Assembly (NCBI GenBank): GCA_965217685.1
Contig: CBDCIZ010000003.1
Coordinates: 2,728,001 to 2,792,000, forward strand
Direction of reading: 5' to 3'
From: Aurantimonas sp965217685
GTDB lineage: Bacteria > Pseudomonadota > Alphaproteobacteria > Rhizobiales > Rhizobiaceae
Length of the DNA stretch: 64,000 nucleotides
This document shows positions 8,888 to 18,274 of this stretch, piece by piece (positions within the stretch are counted from its first letter, which is position 1; each line of letters starts with the position of its first letter). Position numbers and translations under genes: made by a program. A model generated the notes under the pieces. That model searched no databases, was not told the DNA's origin, and saw only the letters and a program-made list of their open reading frames with translations.

Positions 8888-9991
8888 TCAGTTGTTGAAC
8901 TTGAACATCAGCACGTCGCCGTCCTGCACGACGTATTCCTTGCCTTCGTCGCGGGCCTTGCCGGCGTCCTTGGCTGCGACTTCGCCGCCGAGCCCGACGA
9001 AGTCCGAGAACCCGATGGTCTGGGCGCGGATAAATCCCTTTTCGAAGTCCGAGTGGATGACACCGGCGGCCTGTGGGGCCTTGGAGCCACGGCGTACGGT
9101 CCAGGCGCGGGTCTCCTTCGGACCGGCGGTGAAATAGGTGATGAGCTCGAGAAGGCCGTAACCGGCCTGGATTAGCCGGTCGAGGCCGGGCTCGGTGAGG
9201 CCCATGGCTTCGAGATAGTCGCCGACCTCTTCCTCGGGCAGCTGCGCGATCTCGGATTCGATCTCTGCCGAGATGACGACGCTTTTCGCCCCTTGCGCTG
9301 CGGTCATCTTGGCGACGGCCTGCGAATGGGCATTGCCCGTGGACGCGTCGGCTTCCGCGACGTTGCAGACGTAGAGGACGGGTTTCGAAGTCAGAAGGTT
9401 CAGCGTCCGCAATTCGCGTTTTTCGTCGGCGTCGAACTTGTCGAGGAGCACGCGGGCCGGCTCGCCGTTCTGCAGCTTTTCAAGCGCAGCCTCCATGACG
9501 GGGAGGGCGGCCATCGCCTCCTTGTCCTTGCCGCTCGCCTTCTTGCGCGTGGCGAGGGTGCGGCGTTCAAGGCTTTCGAGGTCCGACAGCATCAGCTCGG
9601 TCTCGACGGTCTCGGCGTCGGCGACCGGGTCGATCTTGCCCTCCACATGAACGATGTCTCCGTCCTCGAAGCAGCGCAGGACGTGGACGATCGCGTCGAC
9701 TTCGCGGATGTTGGCGAGGAACTGGTTGCCGAGGCCTTCACCCTTCGAGGCGCCGCGCACGAGGCCGGCTATGTCGACGAAGGTGATGCGGGTCGCAATG
9801 ATGTTGGCCGACTTGGCGATGCCGGCGATGTCCTTGAGGCGCGGATCGGGCACCGGCACGTCGCCGGTGTTCGGCTCGATCGTGCAGAAGGGATAGTTGG
9901 CGGCCTGGGCGGCAGCCGTCTTGGTGAGAGCGTTGAACAGCGTCGACTTGCCGACATTCGGCAGCCCGACGATCCCGCATCTGAAACCCAT
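8888..9991 (-). CDS. ychF: Redox-regulated ATPase YchF (Obg-like)
   Basis: A 367-residue universally conserved P-loop NTPase that prefers ATP and binds ribosomes. The P-loop is GLPNVGKST (residues 9-17), the G3 region is DIAGLVRGA, and the G4 position has NVAE rather than NKxD, which is the hallmark of the ATP-specific YchF/OLA1 branch. A TGS domain fills roughly residues 283-366. It lies 84 bp downstream of pth on the same strand, in the common order rplY-pth-ychF. Confidence 0.96.
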   Translation of the reverse strand: MGFRCGIVGLPNVGKSTLFNALTKTAAAQAANYPFCTIEPNTGDVPVPDPRLKDIAGIAKSANIIATRITFVDIAGLVRGASKGEGLGNQFLANIREVDAIVHVLRCFEDGDIVHVEGKIDPVADAETVETELMLSDLESLERRTLATRKKASGKDKEAMAALPVMEAALEKLQNGEPARVLLDKFDADEKRELRTLNLLTSKPVLYVCNVAEADASTGNAHSQAVAKMTAAQGAKSVVISAEIESEIAQLPEEEVGDYLEAMGLTEPGLDRLIQAGYGLLELITYFTAGPKETRAWTVRRGSKAPQAAGVIHSDFEKGFIRAQTIGFSDFVGLGGEVAAKDAGKARDEGKEYVVQDGDVLMFKFNN

Positions 9992-10075
9992 GATTGGTGA
10001 TCCTTGTCTTTATCGGTGATGGCCTTGGGGCCGGGCCTTGGACCGGGGCGGAGACCCGAGCGTCGATGCGCCGCT

Positions 10076-10843
10076 TCAGTCCCTGCCGAACAATCGTTTC
10101 AGCATGTCGGCCATCGGGCCCTTTTCCGGCAGCTTGACGGTCGGTGCCGCGCCGCGGGCCTGGCGAATGTGGCTCTGGCCCTTGCCAGTCGCCGGGGCGC
10201 TTGCTGACCGTGCCGGCTTATCGACCTTCATCGCGGCGCCGCCAACGGAGCCCTTGGCGCCGGAGGGCTCGTTGGACGAGGTCGCGACCGACACCTTGTT
10301 CATGTAAAGCGCGTCCTCGCCGGCCACGAGGCTTTCGAGATGGCGCGCGACCGCGTCGAGCAGCGGATCCCGCCATTCGGCGTCGACCTTGGCGAAATCG
10401 CCGAGCACATGCGGATTGACCGCTTCCTTGGAGCCCGGATGGCCGATGCCCAGCCGAATGCGGCGATAATCCCGGGTGCCGAGATGGGCGTCGATGGATT
10501 TGAGGCCGTTGTGGCCGCCATGGCCGCCGCCGCGCTTTACGCGCATCTTGGCCGGCGCCAGGTCGAGTTCGTCATGGATGACGATGACGTCGGCCGGGTC
10601 GATCTTGAAGAAGCGCGCGGCCTCGCCGACCGAACGGCCGGATTCGTTTATGAAGGTCAGCGGCTTGATCAGGAGGATTTTCTCGCCACCGACCATAGCC
10701 TCGGCGATCTCGCCGGCGAATTTCTTCGACCACGGTGTCGCGTTGAACTCACGCGCAACCGCGTCGAGGGCCATGAAGCCGACATTGTGCCGGTTGCCGG
10801 CATAGCGCGAGCCGGGATTGCCCAATCCTGCGATCAGCAGCAT
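10076..10843 (-). CDS. pth: Peptidyl-tRNA hydrolase
   Basis: Frees tRNA from stalled peptidyl-tRNA. Active-site positions match the E. coli enzyme: Asn9, His19 in GNRHNVGF, and the Asp in VIHDELDL. The catalytic domain ends near residue 190, and about 60 more residues rich in Ala, Gly, Lys and Pro follow, ending MADMLKRLFGRD. E. coli Pth has 194 residues, so this is a lineage extension, not an error. Follows rplY by 91 bp. Confidence 0.95.
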   Translation of the reverse strand: MLLIAGLGNPGSRYAGNRHNVGFMALDAVAREFNATPWSKKFAGEIAEAMVGGEKILLIKPLTFINESGRSVGEAARFFKIDPADVIVIHDELDLAPAKMRVKRGGGHGGHNGLKSIDAHLGTRDYRRIRLGIGHPGSKEAVNPHVLGDFAKVDAEWRDPLLDAVARHLESLVAGEDALYMNKVSVATSSNEPSGAKGSVGGAAMKVDKPARSASAPATGKGQSHIRQARGAAPTVKLPEKGPMADMLKRLFGRD

Positions 10844-10882
10844 GTCCCGGCTCCTCGTTTCGTATCGGACTAGAGAACGATC

Positions 10883-10903
10883 GGGCCCGCGCGTGGCGGG
10901 CCC
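10883..10903 (-). terminator. GC-rich stem-loop between rplY and pth
   Basis: A perfect 8-bp inverted repeat GGGCCCGC / GCGGGCCC with a 5-nt loop in the 91-bp rplY-pth gap. No T-run follows on the minus strand, so it may only weaken readthrough or protect the rplY message end. Confidence 0.45.
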
Positions 10904-10934
10904 TTCGGCATGACGTCGTCAGCAGGCTAGCGGC

Positions 10935-11615
10935 TTAGTTGTCGTCGCCATCCTTGTCGCCGTCGCCTTCGGGCCCATCGCCGTCGACTTCGGTCGCCTC
11001 GACCTCGTCGGCCGCAGCCTCCTCGGCCTCGTCCTCTTCGGAGCGCAGCGCCGCAGGCGTCGCTATGGTGGCGATGGTGAAGTCGCGGTCGGTGATCGTC
11101 AGCTCGACGCCCTTCGCCAGCGACAGGGTCGAAGCATGGATGGAGTCACCGATGTCGAGACCTGTGAGGTCGATCGTGAACGCGTGCGGGATCGAGCCGG
11201 CCGGAGCCTCGACCTCGACATCGTGACGCACGATGTTGAGAACGCCGCCGCGCTCGAGACCCGGAGAAGCCTCCTCGTTCTCGAAATGCACGGGCACGTT
11301 GACCGTGACGCGGGTGCGCTCGGACACGCGCAGGAAGTCCACATGCATCAGGAAATCGCGGACCGGATCGAGCTGGTAGTCCTTCGGCAGCACCTTGATC
11401 GGCTTGCCGTCGACTTCGATAGTCGCGATGTTGGTGAAGAAGCCGCCGCCGTGGAGCGCGAGGAACGTCTCCTTGTAGGGGATCGCGATCGGCAGGGCGT
11501 CCTGCTTGTCGCCGTAGATAACGGCGGGAATCATCTTGTTGCGGCGCAGATGTCTGGCGGCCCCCTTGCCGACCTTCTCGCGCGCCTCGGCTTTGACCGT
11601 GAAGGTCTCGCTCAT
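10935..11615 (-). CDS. rplY: 50S ribosomal protein L25/general stress protein Ctc
   Basis: A 226-residue long-type L25 (Ctc), which binds 5S rRNA. The N-terminal L25 domain (about 1-95) includes GAARHLRRNKMIPAVIYG; the C-terminal TL5 domain follows (about 100-190); the last 35 residues are a highly acidic Glu/Asp tail. The open frame runs further upstream, but the ATG at 11615 is chosen: AAAGGA lies 9 nt before it and the protein then starts MSETFTVKAE as homologues do. Confidence 0.95.
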   Translation of the reverse strand: MSETFTVKAEAREKVGKGAARHLRRNKMIPAVIYGDKQDALPIAIPYKETFLALHGGGFFTNIATIEVDGKPIKVLPKDYQLDPVRDFLMHVDFLRVSERTRVTVNVPVHFENEEASPGLERGGVLNIVRHDVEVEAPAGSIPHAFTIDLTGLDIGDSIHASTLSLAKGVELTITDRDFTIATIATPAALRSEEDEAEEAAADEVEATEVDGDGPEGDGDKDGDDN

Positions 11616-11979
11616 GGCTGTACGTCCTTTTGTTGTGAGGTGGTCCTTCGAACCCCGTGTCCGAAACGACGAAAAGCGTCCCGTCGCCCGAAGGTGAGGG
11701 GTCCGCTCCACTCCGCGCTGCCTCCAAGGGTGTCTGCGCGGACAGGGTGCCTATAGCGCAACGCTGACCTGCGGGCAAGACTCAGGGTGCGGTGTCCGAG
11801 AAGTATCACAACGGCTTGTCGCATCTGGCCAAGGGCGGTTCTGGCGAAGTCGCTCGGTCATCTCGATCGTCGTCGTTTGCGGCGGATGGATATGGCCGGC
11901 GGCAAGCGCTGAACGCGACCTGAGGTACGATGTCCCTGCCAAGGACCGTGAGGCACCAGGCCGATCTCCTGCCAAATGG
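11616..11979. other. Intergenic region upstream of rplY
   Basis: No gene is supported here. It should hold the rplY promoter (minus strand). Open frames in it have no recognisable protein features. Confidence 0.5.
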
Positions 11980-12210
11980 TCAGTCCGGCCTCGCCTCCAG
12001 CCAATCACGCGCCTGCTCTTCGGTCGGGAAGGTCGGATGAGCCGGGGCGTCGGTCTCGCCGCCGCCGGGTGAGGGGATGGTATCCTGGCCGCGAAACATC
12101 GTGATCCAGATGCCATCGGGTTTTTTGATCTCGAAACTGTAGATCGACCGTTCGCCCTTTTCGGCGATCAGCGTCTCGTTTCGCTCCTGCGCCACTTCGC
12201 TGTCCGTCAT
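11980..12210 (-). CDS. Small hypothetical protein
   Basis: A 76-residue soluble acidic protein. I chose the ATG at 12210 (MTDSEVAQE) over one 27 bp upstream because GGAG lies 6 nt before it. The middle contains SFEIKKPDGIWITMFRGQD, which looks like a short beta hairpin, and the C-terminus (FPTEEQARDWLEARP) like an amphipathic helix. No known domain recognised. It stands alone upstream of rplY on the same strand; I cannot assign a role. Confidence 0.55.
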   Translation of the reverse strand: MTDSEVAQERNETLIAEKGERSIYSFEIKKPDGIWITMFRGQDTIPSPGGGETDAPAHPTFPTEEQARDWLEARPD

Positions 12211-12482
12211 CGTCCGCTCCATTCTGCTTGAAGGCATGGATGCGATCCGTTGCGATCGTCATCATGCCCGGTCCTGGTTGGCGCATGATCGTTTGCGAAA
12301 CGGCCAGACCGTCACGGATCATGCCATCCATGTCTCTGGCGATCTATGCGACGGCGATCGGATTGCCAGCAAGAACATGGGCCACGCCGTTTCCGATTGT
12401 CATAAATAGCCTCGGGATAATGCGGGGAACACCTGACTTGGCGGCCTGCATTGGCGCAAGAATTGACGCACCGTTCCGGCGT

Positions 12483-12647
12483 TCAATAAACCACCGTTTC
12501 GCGCAGCGGCGTGCCGGCGCGGATGCGCTCGTAGCCGAGCGGTGTGAGATCGAGTGTGGTGAAGCCGCCTTCGACGATCAACTCGGCGACGGAGCTGCCG
12601 ATGATTGCGCCGCCGACGATGGCGATGGTCCGGGTTTCGACTGCCAC
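12483..12647 (-). pseudogene. Relic of a FAD-dependent oxidoreductase (N- and C-terminal ends joined)
   Basis: A 54-codon frame with a GGAG site 7 nt before its GTG. The first 20 residues read as a dinucleotide-binding start (TIAIVGGAIIGSSVA), and the rest as the C-terminal end of the D-amino-acid-oxidase-like family (ELIVEGG...LDLTPLGYERI). The 300-odd residues that should separate them are missing. I infer an in-frame internal deletion in which the two ends were joined near the Val-Ala codons. It is too short to work as an oxidase. Confidence 0.55.
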
Positions 12648-12723
12648 ACGCCGTCTCCGAACGCGATCAAGCCTTCACGTCCTGCCGCCGCTCGGTCCGG
12701 CGCACAAGAGGCCTCAACGAAAT

Positions 12724-12750
12724 GGGCCGCTCCGATGTTCGGAACGGCCC
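12724..12750 (-). terminator. Probable secA terminator
   Basis: Inverted repeat GGGCCG-x-TCCG / CGGA-x-CGGCCC with one mismatch and a 5-nt loop, 55 bp after the secA stop. On the minus strand it is followed by ATTTCGTT, a weak T-rich tail. Confidence 0.55.
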
Positions 12751-12804
12751 TCAAATCTCGGTTGCCGGCCCATCTCGGCCAGCAGACGCGTTGCCTGCAT
12801 CCGA

Positions 12805-15531
12805 TCAGACAAAGGCGCCGTGGCAGTGCTTGAACTTTTTGCCGGAGCCGCAGGGACAGGCCTCGTTGCGGCCGACCTGGCCCCATTTGTCTGGTTTGTC
12901 CGGGTCGCGGCGCAGGCCGTCGGCGGCAACGGGCGTGAAGTTCGCCGTCAGCCGCTGTGCGCCGTCGCCGATCTCGTCGGAACCGGTCGTCGCGTCGAAG
13001 TGATGGGCTTCCATTTCCGGAACCTGCGGCGCCTGCTGGTCTTCGGGACGCATGATCTCGACGCGCATCAACTGCGAGGTCGCACGCTCGCGCAGGTTTC
13101 CGAGCATCGCCGTGAACAGCTCGAAAGCCTCCGACTTGTACTCGTTGAGCGGATCGCGCTGGGCGTAGCCGCGGAAGCCGATGACCGACCGCAGATGGTC
13201 GAGATTGACCAGATGCTCGCGCCACAGACCGTCGAGGGTCTGCAGGACGACATTGCGCTGGATGTAGGTCATCACCTCGGGACCGAAGCGCTCGGCCTTG
13301 TCCTTGGCAATCTGGTCGGCCGCGTCGCGCAGGCGCTCGCGGATGTCGTCGTCGGCGATGCCCTCTTCCTCGGCCCAGGCAGGGACGGGGACGTCGAGAT
13401 TGAGGAGCTCGCCAGCGTCCGCCTTCAACTCCTCCGTCGACCACTGCTCGGGATAGGCCTTTTCCGGGATATGCCGGGCGACCATCGCCTCGATCGTCTC
13501 GTCGCGCATGGCGGTGATGGTCTCATCGAGGTCGGTGGAATCCATCACCTCGATGCGCTGGTCGAAGATGACGCGGCGCTGGTCGTTCATCACGTCGTCG
13601 TATTTCAGGAGGTTCTTGCGGATGTCGAAGTTGCGGGCTTCGACCTTCTTCTGGGCCTTTTCCAGCGCCTTGTTGATCCAGGGATGGACGATCGCCTCGT
13701 CCTCCTTGAGGCCGAGCTTGGTCAGCATCGAGTCCATGCGCTCGGACCCGAAGATGCGCATCAGATCGTCCTGGAGGGACAGGTAGAATTTCGAGCGGCC
13801 GGGGTCGCCCTGACGGCCCGAGCGGCCACGGAGCTGATTGTCGATACGCCGCGATTCATGGCGCTCCGTGGCGAGCACATAGAGGCCGCCGGCTTCGAGC
13901 GCCTTTTCCTTCAGGCGCTGGATGTCGGCCCTGATCGCCGTTTCCTTGGTGGTGCGCTCCGTGCCTTCCGGCATGTCGGCAAGCTCGCGCTCGGCCCGCA
14001 TGTCGAAATTGCCGCCGAGCTGGATGTCGGTGCCGCGGCCGGCCATGTTGGTGGCGATGGTCACCGCGCCGGGCACGCCCGCCTGGGCGACGATATAGGC
14101 TTCCTGCTCGTGATAGCGGGCATTCAACACCTGGAAGTCCTTGAGGCCGTCCTTGCGCAGGCGCTCGGCCAGCAGCTCGGATTTCTCGATCGACGTGGTG
14201 CCGACGAGGATCGGCTGGCCGCGGCTCGCCGCCTCCTGGATCTCCCTGGAGATCGCCTTGAACTTTTCCTCGAAGGTCCGGTAGACCTCGTCGTCCTCGT
14301 CGAGGCGCTGGATCGGCAGATTGGTTGGGATCTCGATAACGTCGAGGCCGTAGATGTCGCCGAATTCGGCCGCTTCCGTCTGCGCTGTGCCGGTCATGCC
14401 GGACAGCTTCTTGTACATACGGAAATAGTTCTGGAAGGTGATCGAGGCGAGCGTCTGGTTCTCGGGCTGGACGGACACCTTCTCCTTGGCTTCGAGCGCC
14501 TGGTGCAGGCCTTCCGAGAAACGCCTGCCCGGCATCATGCGGCCGGTGAACTCGTCGATGATGACGACCTCGTCGTTGCGCACGATATAGTCCTTGTCGC
14601 GCTGGAAGAGCGTGTGGGCCTTCAGCGCGTTGTTGACGTGATGGACGATCGCGACGTTCTCGATGTCGTACAGCGAATCGCCAACGAGGTGGCCAGCACC
14701 TTCAAGCAAGCGCTCCAGTTTCTCGGTGCCGTCCTCCGAAAAGGACACCTGCCGCTGCTTCTCGTCGATCTCGTAGTCTTCCTTGTCGAGCTGCGGGATG
14801 AATGCATCGATCGTCATGTAGAGCTCGGACCGGTCGTCGAGCGGCCCCGAGATGATGAGCGGCGTGCGCGCCTCGTCGATCAGTATCGAATCGACCTCGT
14901 CGACGATCGCGTAGTGATGGCCGCGCTGGACCATCTGGGTGCGCTCGTACTTCATGTTATCGCGCAGATAGTCGAAACCGAGCTCGTTGTTTGTCGCGTA
15001 GGTGACGTCGCAGGCATAGGCGTCGCGCCGCTCCTCGTCGTCGAGACCGTGGACGATGACGCCGACTGTGAGGCCGAGGAACTTGTAGAGGCGGCCCATC
15101 CAGCCGGCGTCGCGCGAGGCGAGGTAGTCGTTGACGGTGACGACGTGGACGCCCTTGCCCTCGAGCGCGTTGAGATAGACGGCCAGCGTCGCGACGAGCG
15201 TCTTGCCCTCGCCGGTCTTCATCTCGGCGATCGAGCCGGAGTTGAGCACCATCGCACCGATCATCTGCACGTCGAAGTGCCGCATTCCGAGGGCGCGCTT
15301 GGCGCCTTCGCGCACGACGGCAAAGGCCTCCGGCAAGAGGTCGTCCACCGTGGCGCCGTCCGCGATGCGTTGGCGGAATTCGACGGTCTTTGCGCGAAGT
15401 TCGTCGTCGGAGAGGGCGGTGTAGGCGTCCTCGTAAGACGCGATGTCGCGGATGCGCGGCTCGTAGCGGCGAACCATGCGGTCGTTCGCCGAACCCATCA
15501 ACTTGCGGGCGAGCCCGCCAAAACTGACCAT
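12805..15531 (-). CDS. secA: Protein translocase subunit SecA
   Basis: The 908-residue ATPase motor of Sec export. Walker A is MKTGEGKTL (about 104-112), the DEAD-type Walker B reads DEVDSILIDEART, and the helicase-like second domain carries GRSGRQGDPG. The C-terminus ends with the zinc-binding SecB-docking tail (CPCGSGKKFKHCHG). The frame is open upstream, but the ATG at 15531 gives the family start MVSFGGLARKLMGS. Transcribed divergently from the parvulin gene at 15963. Long open frames on the opposite strand are shadows. Confidence 0.97.
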   Translation of the reverse strand: MVSFGGLARKLMGSANDRMVRRYEPRIRDIASYEDAYTALSDDELRAKTVEFRQRIADGATVDDLLPEAFAVVREGAKRALGMRHFDVQMIGAMVLNSGSIAEMKTGEGKTLVATLAVYLNALEGKGVHVVTVNDYLASRDAGWMGRLYKFLGLTVGVIVHGLDDEERRDAYACDVTYATNNELGFDYLRDNMKYERTQMVQRGHHYAIVDEVDSILIDEARTPLIISGPLDDRSELYMTIDAFIPQLDKEDYEIDEKQRQVSFSEDGTEKLERLLEGAGHLVGDSLYDIENVAIVHHVNNALKAHTLFQRDKDYIVRNDEVVIIDEFTGRMMPGRRFSEGLHQALEAKEKVSVQPENQTLASITFQNYFRMYKKLSGMTGTAQTEAAEFGDIYGLDVIEIPTNLPIQRLDEDDEVYRTFEEKFKAISREIQEAASRGQPILVGTTSIEKSELLAERLRKDGLKDFQVLNARYHEQEAYIVAQAGVPGAVTIATNMAGRGTDIQLGGNFDMRAERELADMPEGTERTTKETAIRADIQRLKEKALEAGGLYVLATERHESRRIDNQLRGRSGRQGDPGRSKFYLSLQDDLMRIFGSERMDSMLTKLGLKEDEAIVHPWINKALEKAQKKVEARNFDIRKNLLKYDDVMNDQRRVIFDQRIEVMDSTDLDETITAMRDETIEAMVARHIPEKAYPEQWSTEELKADAGELLNLDVPVPAWAEEEGIADDDIRERLRDAADQIAKDKAERFGPEVMTYIQRNVVLQTLDGLWREHLVNLDHLRSVIGFRGYAQRDPLNEYKSEAFELFTAMLGNLRERATSQLMRVEIMRPEDQQAPQVPEMEAHHFDATTGSDEIGDGAQRLTANFTPVAADGLRRDPDKPDKWGQVGRNEACPCGSGKKFKHCHGAFV

Positions 15532-15962
15532 GAAACGGTCCTTCCAGAATGTCTTGATCTGTCGACGTCGCACCCGGCCCGTCTGCCCGTCGGCCGCATC
15601 GGGGCAATGGGACGACCGCTTGGCGCCATCGATCGCACAGCGTTCAGTTCCGGCAGGTGACGCCCGGTCGATGCGACCTTCGACGGCAATCAAACTTTGC
15701 GGAACGCGGCTGGACTTTCGGTTGGCGCGAGAGATAAGAGGGGCCCAAACCGATGTCAACGGCGCCGCGAACAGGTCGGCGCATGCTTCTAAGGCCGCTT
15801 CGGCCGATCATTTGCGAGGCTCGCACGGCCGCTTCGGCCCTTTGGAAACCATCGCCGGCCGGGCCACTTGCAACGCGCAACGCGTCGGTTGCGCCGCGTG
15901 CCGGCGGCGACATCGACAACTTCTCATCGTTTTCGACAACCGCCAAGGACGGTCCTACCCCG
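15532..15962. other. Divergent intergenic region between secA and the parvulin gene
   Basis: 431 bp without a supported gene. It must contain the outward promoters for secA (minus) and the peptidyl-prolyl isomerase (plus). I could not pick clear -35/-10 pairs. The isomerase frame is open through half of it but lacks protein-like features before 15963. Confidence 0.5.
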
Positions 15963-16880
15963 ATGACCATCGACCTTCGCCTGAAACTTGCTGCCGGCGT
16001 TTTCGCGCTCGGCCTGTCCACGACCGCTCTGGTCCCCGCCTTCGCCGCCGATGCGGACGTCGTCGCGACCGTCGGCAAGGACAAGATCACCCAACTTGAT
16101 CTGACGGCGGCCGCCGCCGAGATCGGCGACCAGTTCACCAAGCTGCCGCCGGACAAGCAGAAGCTGGCGGTGCTGTCGGCAGCGATCGACATCAAGGCGC
16201 TGGCGCAGGAAGCCGAGAAGGCCAAGCTGCAGGACGATCCGAAGGTCGCGGCGGAGATCGACTTCCAGCGCGCTCGCACGCTTCACAACGCCTATTTCGC
16301 CAGGAACGGCATTGCGACCGTCACCGACGACGAGTTGAAGAAGCGCTACGACAAGGAGCTGGCCGCGCTGCCCGACACCGAGGAGGTCCATGCGCGGCAT
16401 ATTCTCCTGAAGTCCAAGGAAGACGCCGAGGCGGTCATCAAGCAGCTCGACGGCGGAGCCGATTTCGAGACCGTGGCCAAGGAAAAATCGACCGGTCCGT
16501 CGGGTCCGCAGGGCGGCGATCTCGGCTTCTTCGGCCCCGGCCAGATGGTGCCGGCCTTCGAGAAGGTCGCTTTCGCCATGAAGCCTGGTGAATACACCAG
16601 GGAGCCGGTGCAGACCCAGTTCGGCTGGCACGTGATCAAGGTGGAAGGGCGCCGGGCCGCCGAAAAGCCGAGCTTCGATCAGGTCAAGGACCAGGTTCGC
16701 CAGGTCGTCATGCAGGAAAAGTACCTGGCGCTCGTCCAGAAGGCCCGCGAGGAGTTGAAGGTCGAATACGTCGATCCGGCGATCAGGAAGCAGGTGAACG
16801 ACATGGAGAAGGCGGCGGCCGACGCCGCAGCCGGCAAGACGGAAGCGGGCACCGACGGCGCAACTCCTGCCGCCAGATAA
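15963..16880 (+). CDS. Periplasmic parvulin-type peptidyl-prolyl cis-trans isomerase
   Basis: A 305-residue exported foldase of the SurA/PrsA kind. Start at the ATG 15963 gives a clean signal peptide (cleavage after about Ala28, PAFA before ADAD). An N-terminal helical chaperone part precedes the PpiC domain at about 139-235, with HARHILLKS, the GGDLGFF loop and TQFGWHVIKV. It probably helps outer-membrane protein folding downstream of Sec, fitting its place opposite secA. The longer upstream frame would bury the signal peptide and is rejected. Confidence 0.92.
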   Translation: MTIDLRLKLAAGVFALGLSTTALVPAFAADADVVATVGKDKITQLDLTAAAAEIGDQFTKLPPDKQKLAVLSAAIDIKALAQEAEKAKLQDDPKVAAEIDFQRARTLHNAYFARNGIATVTDDELKKRYDKELAALPDTEEVHARHILLKSKEDAEAVIKQLDGGADFETVAKEKSTGPSGPQGGDLGFFGPGQMVPAFEKVAFAMKPGEYTREPVQTQFGWHVIKVEGRRAAEKPSFDQVKDQVRQVVMQEKYLALVQKAREELKVEYVDPAIRKQVNDMEKAAADAAAGKTEAGTDGATPAAR

Positions 16881-16900
16881 CAGTGGTCGAAACGCAATCA

Positions 16901-16926
16901 CCGGCCTCGGACTTGCCCGAGGCCGG
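16901..16926 (+). terminator. Stem-loop after the parvulin gene
   Basis: A perfect 10-bp inverted repeat CCGGCCTCGG / CCGAGGCCGG with a 6-nt loop, 20 bp after the stop. No T-run follows, so it may act with Rho or as an mRNA end protector. Confidence 0.6.
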
Positions 16927-17041
16927 CATTCGGGCATGATCTGCGAGCGCGGCCGACGGTCTTCTGGATCATGCGTGAAGACAAACGGAGAGCGTGGCGA
17001 CGAACGGACCTGGTCGCAGCGCGCTCGATGATGGACGCGCC

Positions 17042-18274
17042 ATGACCACACCTGTTTCGCCGCTTGCCCCGAAGACCTTCGCCATGCTGCCTGCGCTCGC
17101 GGGCGTGCGCATCGCGACCGCTGCCGCCGGGATCAAATACAGGGGACGCACCGACGTCCTGATGATGGTGTTCGATCAGCCCGCCAGTGTCGCCGGCGTC
17201 TTCACCACCTCCAAATGTCCATCGGCCCCGGTCGATCTGTGCCGGGAGAACCTTGCGGGCGGCACCGCACGGGCCGTCGTCGTCAATTCCGGCAACGCCA
17301 ACGCCTTCACGGGCAAGCGAGGCCGCGAAGCGACGGCCATGACCGCACAAGCGGCGGCCAAGGCTATCGGCGGGACGCCGTCGGACGTGTTCCTTGCCTC
17401 GACCGGCGTCATCGGCGAACCGCTCGATGCCGGCAAGTTCGTCGACCTTCTCGATGGACTCGCGAAAGCGGCCGTCGCGGACGGCTGGCGCGCGGCCGCC
17501 GACGCGATCATGACCACCGACACCTATCCGAAGGTTGCAACCCGCACCGCCCTGATCGACGGTGCGACCGTCACCATCAACGGCATCGCCAAGGGCGCCG
17601 GCATGATCGCGCCGGACATGGCGACCATGCTGTCCTTCGTCGCGACCGACGCCGCCATCGCCGCGCCCGCCCTGCAGGTGATGCTCGCCGCGGCGGTGGC
17701 CCCGAGCTTCAACTCGGTGACGGTCGACAGCGATACGTCGACCTCGGACACGTTGTTGCTTTTCGCGACGGGTGCCGCCGGCAATGCTTCGATAACTGAT
17801 TCCGAGGATCTGCGCGCAGGGGCGTTTCGCGAAGCGCTCGCCGATCTGCTCCTCGATCTCGCGCGCCAGGTGGCCCGCGACGGGGAAGGCGCCCGCAAGG
17901 AGATCGCGGTGACCGTCGAGGGTGCGGCGAGCGACGCGGCCGCCAAGCGCATCGCCCTGTCGATCGCCAATTCGCCGCTGGTCAAGACCGCGGTCGCCGG
18001 CGAGGACGCCAATTGGGGCCGCGTGGTCATGGCCGTCGGCAAGGCTGGCGAGGAGGCCGACCGCGACCGGCTGGCGATCCATTTCGGCGATATCCGCGTC
18101 GCCGTCGACGGCGAGCGCGATCCGGCCTATTCGGAGGCCGAAGCCTCGGCCGAGATGCAGAAGGACGTTATCGCGATCCGCGTCGAACTGGGCCTCGGAT
18201 CGGGGCGCTGGACCGTCTATGGCTGCGATCTTACCAAGGAGTATGTCGCGATCAATGGCGATTACCGAAGCTGA
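17042..18274 (+). CDS. argJ: Bifunctional ornithine acetyltransferase / N-acetylglutamate synthase
   Basis: Recycles the acetyl group from N-acetylornithine to glutamate in arginine synthesis. It is a 410-residue ArgJ that matures by self-cleavage: the motif APDMATML is present and Thr195 should be the nucleophile at the Ala-Thr bond. A GTG at 16994 would add 16 residues; I prefer the ATG at 17042, which gives MTTPVSPLAPK as in relatives. The gene overlaps the following GNAT gene by 20 bp, so argJ-GNAT-mutT form one unit. Confidence 0.95.
   Translation: MTTPVSPLAPKTFAMLPALAGVRIATAAAGIKYRGRTDVLMMVFDQPASVAGVFTTSKCPSAPVDLCRENLAGGTARAVVVNSGNANAFTGKRGREATAMTAQAAAKAIGGTPSDVFLASTGVIGEPLDAGKFVDLLDGLAKAAVADGWRAAADAIMTTDTYPKVATRTALIDGATVTINGIAKGAGMIAPDMATMLSFVATDAAIAAPALQVMLAAAVAPSFNSVTVDSDTSTSDTLLLFATGAAGNASITDSEDLRAGAFREALADLLLDLARQVARDGEGARKEIAVTVEGAASDAAAKRIALSIANSPLVKTAVAGEDANWGRVVMAVGKAGEEADRDRLAIHFGDIRVAVDGERDPAYSEAEASAEMQKDVIAIRVELGLGSGRWTVYGCDLTKEYVAINGDYRS

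Noticed and set aside
12544..15660. A 1038-codon open frame on the plus strand opposite secA
   Set aside because: It is a shadow of secA: no domains, composition typical of antisense frames in GC-rich coding DNA, and secA is certain.
15753..15962. A longer N-terminus for the parvulin protein
   Set aside because: The extra 70 residues would hide the signal peptide that begins at 15963.
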